A DNA stretch of 64,000 bases from Thermophilibacter provencensis. Lineage in GTDB: Bacteria; Actinomycetota; Coriobacteriia; Coriobacteriales; Atopobiaceae. The translations under genes and the position numbers were made by a program. Location: assembly GCF_030372065.1 (NCBI RefSeq), contig NZ_JAUDEA010000006.1, positions 62,001 to 126,000 on the forward strand, written 5' to 3'. This document shows, in pieces, positions 58,049-64,000 of the stretch. Numbering within the stretch: the stretch's first letter is position 1; every line of letters begins with the position of its first letter. The notes below the pieces were generated by a model. The model did not search any database. It saw only the letters and a list, made by a program, of their open reading frames with translations, and was not told the DNA's origin.

Positions 58049-59196
58049 GCGGCAGAAGCGACATCAGGATGTACGTCGAGCACCTCTTTGAGGGACGCAC
58101 GCTCGACGCCGAGACCATCGAGCTCAAGGAGGAGATATACGGCAACCTCGTCGCGCGCTTTGACGACTACGTGGCGCAGGGCATGGGCGAGGACGAGGCG
58201 TACGCGCGCACCTGCGAGGCCGTGACGAGCGTGGACGACGTCATGGGCGAGAAGGACGCGGGCGATAAGGACGACCCGCTCGACGCCACCGTCGCGGCAC
58301 CGGCCGCAGCGGTTGCGCCCGAGCCCGAGCCCACGACCGTGATCGGCACGCCCGAGCCGCCCGCGTCGCAGGGTGCGCCCGCGGGCGCACAAACGCGCTG
58401 GTCGACGGGCATGATCGTGGCGGTGGTCGCGGTCGTTCTCCTGGTTGCCGGCATAGCGGGCTGCACCGTGTTCAACCTGCTGGACACCCAGAGGGGGCTG
58501 GAGGACTACCAGTCCCAGACCTCGCAGACGGTCCAGCCGGTAGATCAGCCCGATGACACCACCTACACGGACGACGCGGCCACGGGTGACGCGGCCACGG
58601 GCCAGACGACCGGCAACAACGCAACCAGCGACGACGCAACGAGCACGTCCCCCAACAACGGGAGCGCCCCGCAGGACGGGACGGGCAACCGCTACGGCGC
58701 CCCGTCGCAAAGCGGCACGGGCCTCACCGCCGAGGTGCGGGCGCACTCCGTCGACGAGCTCACCGGGTACGCGGGAACTGCGCTCTCGGACGCGGCGCGC
58801 GTGGAGGAGCTCGTGCGGGCGCTCCCCGTTGGCGAGTACGTGACGGGAGTCACCGCCGACCCCGCCACGAAGACCGTTGAGGTCACCTACACCTACCAGG
58901 ACCGCGACCTGGTCGCACGCGACGATGACCACGTGGACCTCGCCCTTGTTTACGACGCCGTGGCTCTCATGAGCACCCTTGACGGGATGGACACGCTGCG
59001 CATGGTTGAGATTGAGGACGACGGCTACGAGTATGACCGGGGCCTGCAGGTCTTTGAGCGCAGCATGCTCGAGTGGCTGCTCGGTGTGACCCTTGACGCC
59101 AGCCAGCTTACGGCCGAGGCCTGGGAGAGCGTCCGTGGGCAGGTCATGACCGAGTACGTCTACGAGGAAGCGTGGGACCGCGCAGAGCGCAGCTAG
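58045..59196 (+). CDS. Membrane protein with DUF4825-like C-terminal domain, PadR partner
   Basis: 383 residues. Residues 1-75 are a helical cytoplasmic domain like those at the start of PadR-linked membrane proteins (MYVEHLFEGRTLDAETIELKEEIYGNLVARFDDYVAQGMGEDEAY). A Pro/Ala linker, one helix (TGMIVAVVAVVLLVAGIAGCTVF), a Thr/Asp/Asn-rich external stalk (about 160-235) and a C-terminal DUF4825-type domain (VRALPVGEYVTGVTADPATKTVEVTY) follow. It probably senses or transduces an envelope signal; no enzyme motif. It starts inside the PadR stop (ATGA overlap). Confidence 0.78.
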   Translation: MSGRSDIRMYVEHLFEGRTLDAETIELKEEIYGNLVARFDDYVAQGMGEDEAYARTCEAVTSVDDVMGEKDAGDKDDPLDATVAAPAAAVAPEPEPTTVIGTPEPPASQGAPAGAQTRWSTGMIVAVVAVVLLVAGIAGCTVFNLLDTQRGLEDYQSQTSQTVQPVDQPDDTTYTDDAATGDAATGQTTGNNATSDDATSTSPNNGSAPQDGTGNRYGAPSQSGTGLTAEVRAHSVDELTGYAGTALSDAARVEELVRALPVGEYVTGVTADPATKTVEVTYTYQDRDLVARDDDHVDLALVYDAVALMSTLDGMDTLRMVEIEDDGYEYDRGLQVFERSMLEWLLGVTLDASQLTAEAWESVRGQVMTEYVYEEAWDRAERS

Positions 59197-59202
59197 ATCG
59201 CC

Positions 59203-59264
59203 AACCTTACACGAAGGGAAGATCAGGCTACATTATGGTGTGGAATCGCCCTTCGTGTAAGGTT
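59203..59264. other. 16-bp-arm palindrome with 30-nt loop
   Basis: AACCTTACACGAAGGG (59203-59218) pairs perfectly with 59249-59264. The 30-nt loop is AT-richer and holds TACATTATG, which could be a -10 for the slyD gene. It may be a terminator for the PadR operon or an operator. Confidence 0.7.
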
Positions 59265-59332
59265 CACCTCTGTAGACCGGCTGACTTCTGTCACAATCTT
59301 GGGTCGCTACGCACCCAACCGAAGGGAACCAC

Positions 59333-59761
59333 ATGAGCAACGACGGCAAGAAGGTCAAGGTCCACTACGTGGGCACGCTCGACGACGGCACCAAGTTCGA
59401 CTCCTCGCGCGACCGCGGCGAGCCGCTGGCCTTCACCTGCATGGCCGGCCAGATGATCAAGGGCTTTGACGAGGCCGTGCGCGAGATGGAGGTCGGCCAG
59501 GTGGTGGACGTCCGCCTCGAGCCCGCCGAGGCCTACGGCGAGCGCGACGAGCGCCTCGTCCAGACCGTGCCCGTCTCCGCGATGCCCGGCGCCGAGACCC
59601 TCTCCGCCGGCGACCGCGTGATGCTGGCCTCCCCCACCGGTCAGCCCTTCCCTGCGACCGTCGCGGCCGTGGAGGACGGCAACATCACCTTTGACATGAA
59701 CCACGAGATGGCCGGCAAGGCGCTCAACTTCAACATCGAGCTTCTTGAGGTCGAGGAGTAA
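59333..59761 (+). CDS. slyD: FKBP-type peptidyl-prolyl isomerase, SlyD-like
   Basis: 142 residues. KVKVHYVGTLDDGTKFDSSRDRGEPLAFTCMAGQMIKGFDEAV is the FKBP core, interrupted from residue about 68 by the IF chaperone insert (PAEAYGERDERLVQTVPVSAMPGAETLSAGDRV), and it closes with FDMNHEMAGKALNFNIELLEV as in SlyD. It catalyses prolyl isomerisation and holds folding chains. It lacks the His-rich metal tail of E. coli SlyD. A terminator follows. Confidence 0.93.
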   Translation: MSNDGKKVKVHYVGTLDDGTKFDSSRDRGEPLAFTCMAGQMIKGFDEAVREMEVGQVVDVRLEPAEAYGERDERLVQTVPVSAMPGAETLSAGDRVMLASPTGQPFPATVAAVEDGNITFDMNHEMAGKALNFNIELLEVEE

Positions 59762-59784
59762 CCGCACGGCGATTCGCCGCCCGA

Positions 59785-59820
59785 GGCCCGCGACGCCAAC
59801 CGCGTCGCGGGCCTTGTTTT
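59785..59820 (+). terminator. Terminator of slyD
   Basis: GGCCCGCGACG (59785-59795) pairs with CGTCGCGGGCC (59803-59813) followed by TTGTTTT. Confidence 0.9.
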
Positions 59821-59821
59821 A

Positions 59822-59848
59822 TGACAATCTACCCTGTCACCTTTGTCA
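59822..59848. repeat. REP-like element g
   Basis: A reverse-oriented 27-mer TGACAATCTACCCTGTCACC... that ends at the base before the lacZ stop codon (59849-59851). The variant stem TGACAG/TTGTCA keeps a G-T pair. Confidence 0.93.
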
Positions 59849-62872
<3,024 letters not shown>

Positions 62873-62946
62873 TCACACAACAAGACGGGCCGCCGGGCGA
62901 GAAGTGCCCGACGGCCCAGAGCGTCTCATGGCGATCTGCCCTGTTA

Positions 62947-63006
62947 TGACAATCTACCCTGTCACCTTTGTCATGATGATGACAGTTTACCCTGTCACCT
63001 TTGTCA
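62947..63006. repeat. REP-like elements h1 and h2
   Basis: Two reverse-oriented 27-mers (62947-62973 and 62980-63006), 33 bp apart. h2 ends at the base before the metY-like stop codon (63007-63009). Confidence 0.93.
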
Positions 63007-64000
63007 TCAAATGGCGGCGAGGGCCTGCTCGATGTCGGCGATGAGGTCCTCGGTGCCCTCGAGGCCGCACGAGAAGCGCACCATCGCGGGCGAGATGCCG
63101 GCGGCTGCCAGCTCATCGTCGTTCATCTGGCGGTGCGTCGCGGAGGCCGGGTGCAGGCAGCAGGTGCGGGCGTCCGCCACATGCGTCTCGATGGCGGCAA
63201 GGCGCAGGGCGGCCATGAACTTCTCGGCAGCAGCACGGCCGCCGGCCAGCTCAAAGGACACCACGCCGGAGCCGCCCTCGGGCAGGTACTTCTGGGCGAG
63301 CGCGTAGTACGGGTCGCTCGGCAGGTGCGGGAAGCGCACCGAGGTCACCTTGTCGCTCTTCTCGAGGAACTCCGCCACGGCAAGGCCGTTCTTAAAGTGC
63401 TGCGGCATACGAACGTGCAGGCTCTCGAGACCCATGTTGAGGTAGAACGCGTTCTGCGGGCTCTGGATGGAGCCGAGGTCGCGCATGAGCTGCGAGGTTG
63501 CCTTGGTGATGAAGGCGCCGGCCTGGCCGAACTTCTCGGCGTAGACGATGCCGTGGTAGGACTCGTCCGGGGTGGTGAGGCCGGGGAACTTCTCCGCGTG
63601 CGCCATCCAGTCAAAGTTGCCGGAGTCCACGATGGCGCCGCCCACGCCCACGCCGTGACCGTCCATGTACTTGGTGGTGGAGTGGGTCACGATGTCGGCG
63701 CCCCACTCGATGGGACGGCAGAAGACCGGCGTGGGGAAGGTGTTGTCCACGATCAGCGGCACGCCGTGGTCGTGGGCTGCCTTGGCAAAGCGCTCGATGT
63801 CCAGCACGTCAAGCGCGGGATTGGCAATCGTCTCGCCAAAGACGGCGCGCGTGTTGGGGCGGAAGGCCGCCTCAAGCTCCTCGGGCGTGCACTCCGGTGA
63901 GACGAACGTGGACTCGATGCCCATCTTGGCCATGGTGTGCGCGATGAGGTTGTACGTGCCGCCGTAGATGGCCGAGCTCGCCACGACGTGGCTGCTCGCC
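63007..64000 (-). CDS. metY: O-acetylhomoserine sulfhydrylase-like Cys/Met-metabolism PLP enzyme (5' end cut off)
   Basis: The frame is open to the window edge; 330 C-terminal residues are visible of a usual 420-430. SSHVVASSAIYGGTYNL is the PLP-contact Tyr region, VPLIVDNTFPTPVFCRPIEWGADIVTHSTTKYMDGHG includes the PLP Asp and the Schiff-base Lys, and TCCLHPASATHRQM is conserved near the end. The long spacing and HGVGVGG favour O-acetylhomoserine aminocarboxypropyltransferase (MetY) over cystathionine lyase. It would make homocysteine or methionine from O-acetylhomoserine. Confidence 0.88.
   Translation of the reverse strand, partial: ASSHVVASSAIYGGTYNLIAHTMAKMGIESTFVSPECTPEELEAAFRPNTRAVFGETIANPALDVLDIERFAKAAHDHGVPLIVDNTFPTPVFCRPIEWGADIVTHSTTKYMDGHGVGVGGAIVDSGNFDWMAHAEKFPGLTTPDESYHGIVYAEKFGQAGAFITKATSQLMRDLGSIQSPQNAFYLNMGLESLHVRMPQHFKNGLAVAEFLEKSDKVTSVRFPHLPSDPYYALAQKYLPEGGSGVVSFELAGGRAAAEKFMAALRLAAIETHVADARTCCLHPASATHRQMNDDELAAAGISPAMVRFSCGLEGTEDLIADIEQALAAI

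Overview
This is one contiguous GC-rich stretch of bacterial chromosome with dense, intron-free genes. It most likely comes from a strictly or facultatively anaerobic member of the Coriobacteriia (Actinobacteria), Atopobiaceae/Olsenella-like. That placement is an inference from the high GC content, the class III (oxygen-sensitive) ribonucleotide reductase nrdD/nrdG, the NifU-like/GGGtGRT pair, the secreted proteins with DUF5648 repeats and the general gene style. No rRNA, tRNA or CRISPR array was recognised.

Layout. 0-10.3 kb is housekeeping: the end of a glucosaminidase-like wall hydrolase, a DMT transporter, a PreP-type M16 protease, a nitroreductase, a PLP aminotransferase and nrdD-nrdG. 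10.3-22.6 kb looks accessory: a MazEF toxin-antitoxin pair with a large palindrome over its start, a Sel1/zinc-ribbon pseudogene, three secreted DUF5648-repeat proteins, and a LytTR two-component operon whose histidine kinase functions are split over two overlapping genes. This region carries two families of long palindromic repeats. 22.6-33.7 kb is metabolic: a MalY/PatB-type C-S lyase, then leuA-leuC and leuD-leuB separated by a sugar kinase and a fucose/arabinose-type isomerase with paired operator-like sites, and a HAD phosphatase. 33.7-36.0 kb is a compact candidate RiPP locus: a radical SAM/SPASM maturase with a PqqD-like N-terminus, a 22-residue peptide gene directly behind it, a DUF2975-like membrane protein and a YozG-like regulator. 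36.0-43.8 kb holds nudC, a second DMT transporter, the NifU-like/GGGtGRT pair, a RAYT (REP-associated Y1 transposase), a DUF1893 protein, PspA and a TPM-domain protein. 43.8-53.1 kb is a complete oligopeptide ABC transporter (oppABCDF) behind an XRE-TPR regulator. 53.1-64 kb holds pepF, degV, murI, a PadR/DUF4825 pair, an SlyD-like FKBP, lacZ and a truncated metY-like gene.

The most unusual content is non-coding. (1) Three arrays (about 1.3, 6.5 and 43.5 kb) of 26-nt units repeat every 41-42 bp, about four helical turns, and the units of each array run first in one orientation and then in the other. (2) Eleven copies of a 27-nt REP-like element surround the RAYT gene and lie at 3' ends of genes between 39.9 and 63.0 kb; several abut the stop codon exactly, and their small stem is preserved by paired changes. 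(3) Long perfect hairpins share a conserved loop but have unrelated arms. (4) About 110-nt hairpins and 89-nt double-palindromes surround the DUF5648 genes. (5) The 10-mer CGAGAAGAAC is strongly over-represented on both strands, inside and outside genes. The protein-level highlights are the radical SAM/micro-peptide locus and the split kinase in which one partner keeps the phospho-acceptor His and the other has Glu at the aligned position but keeps the ATPase domain.
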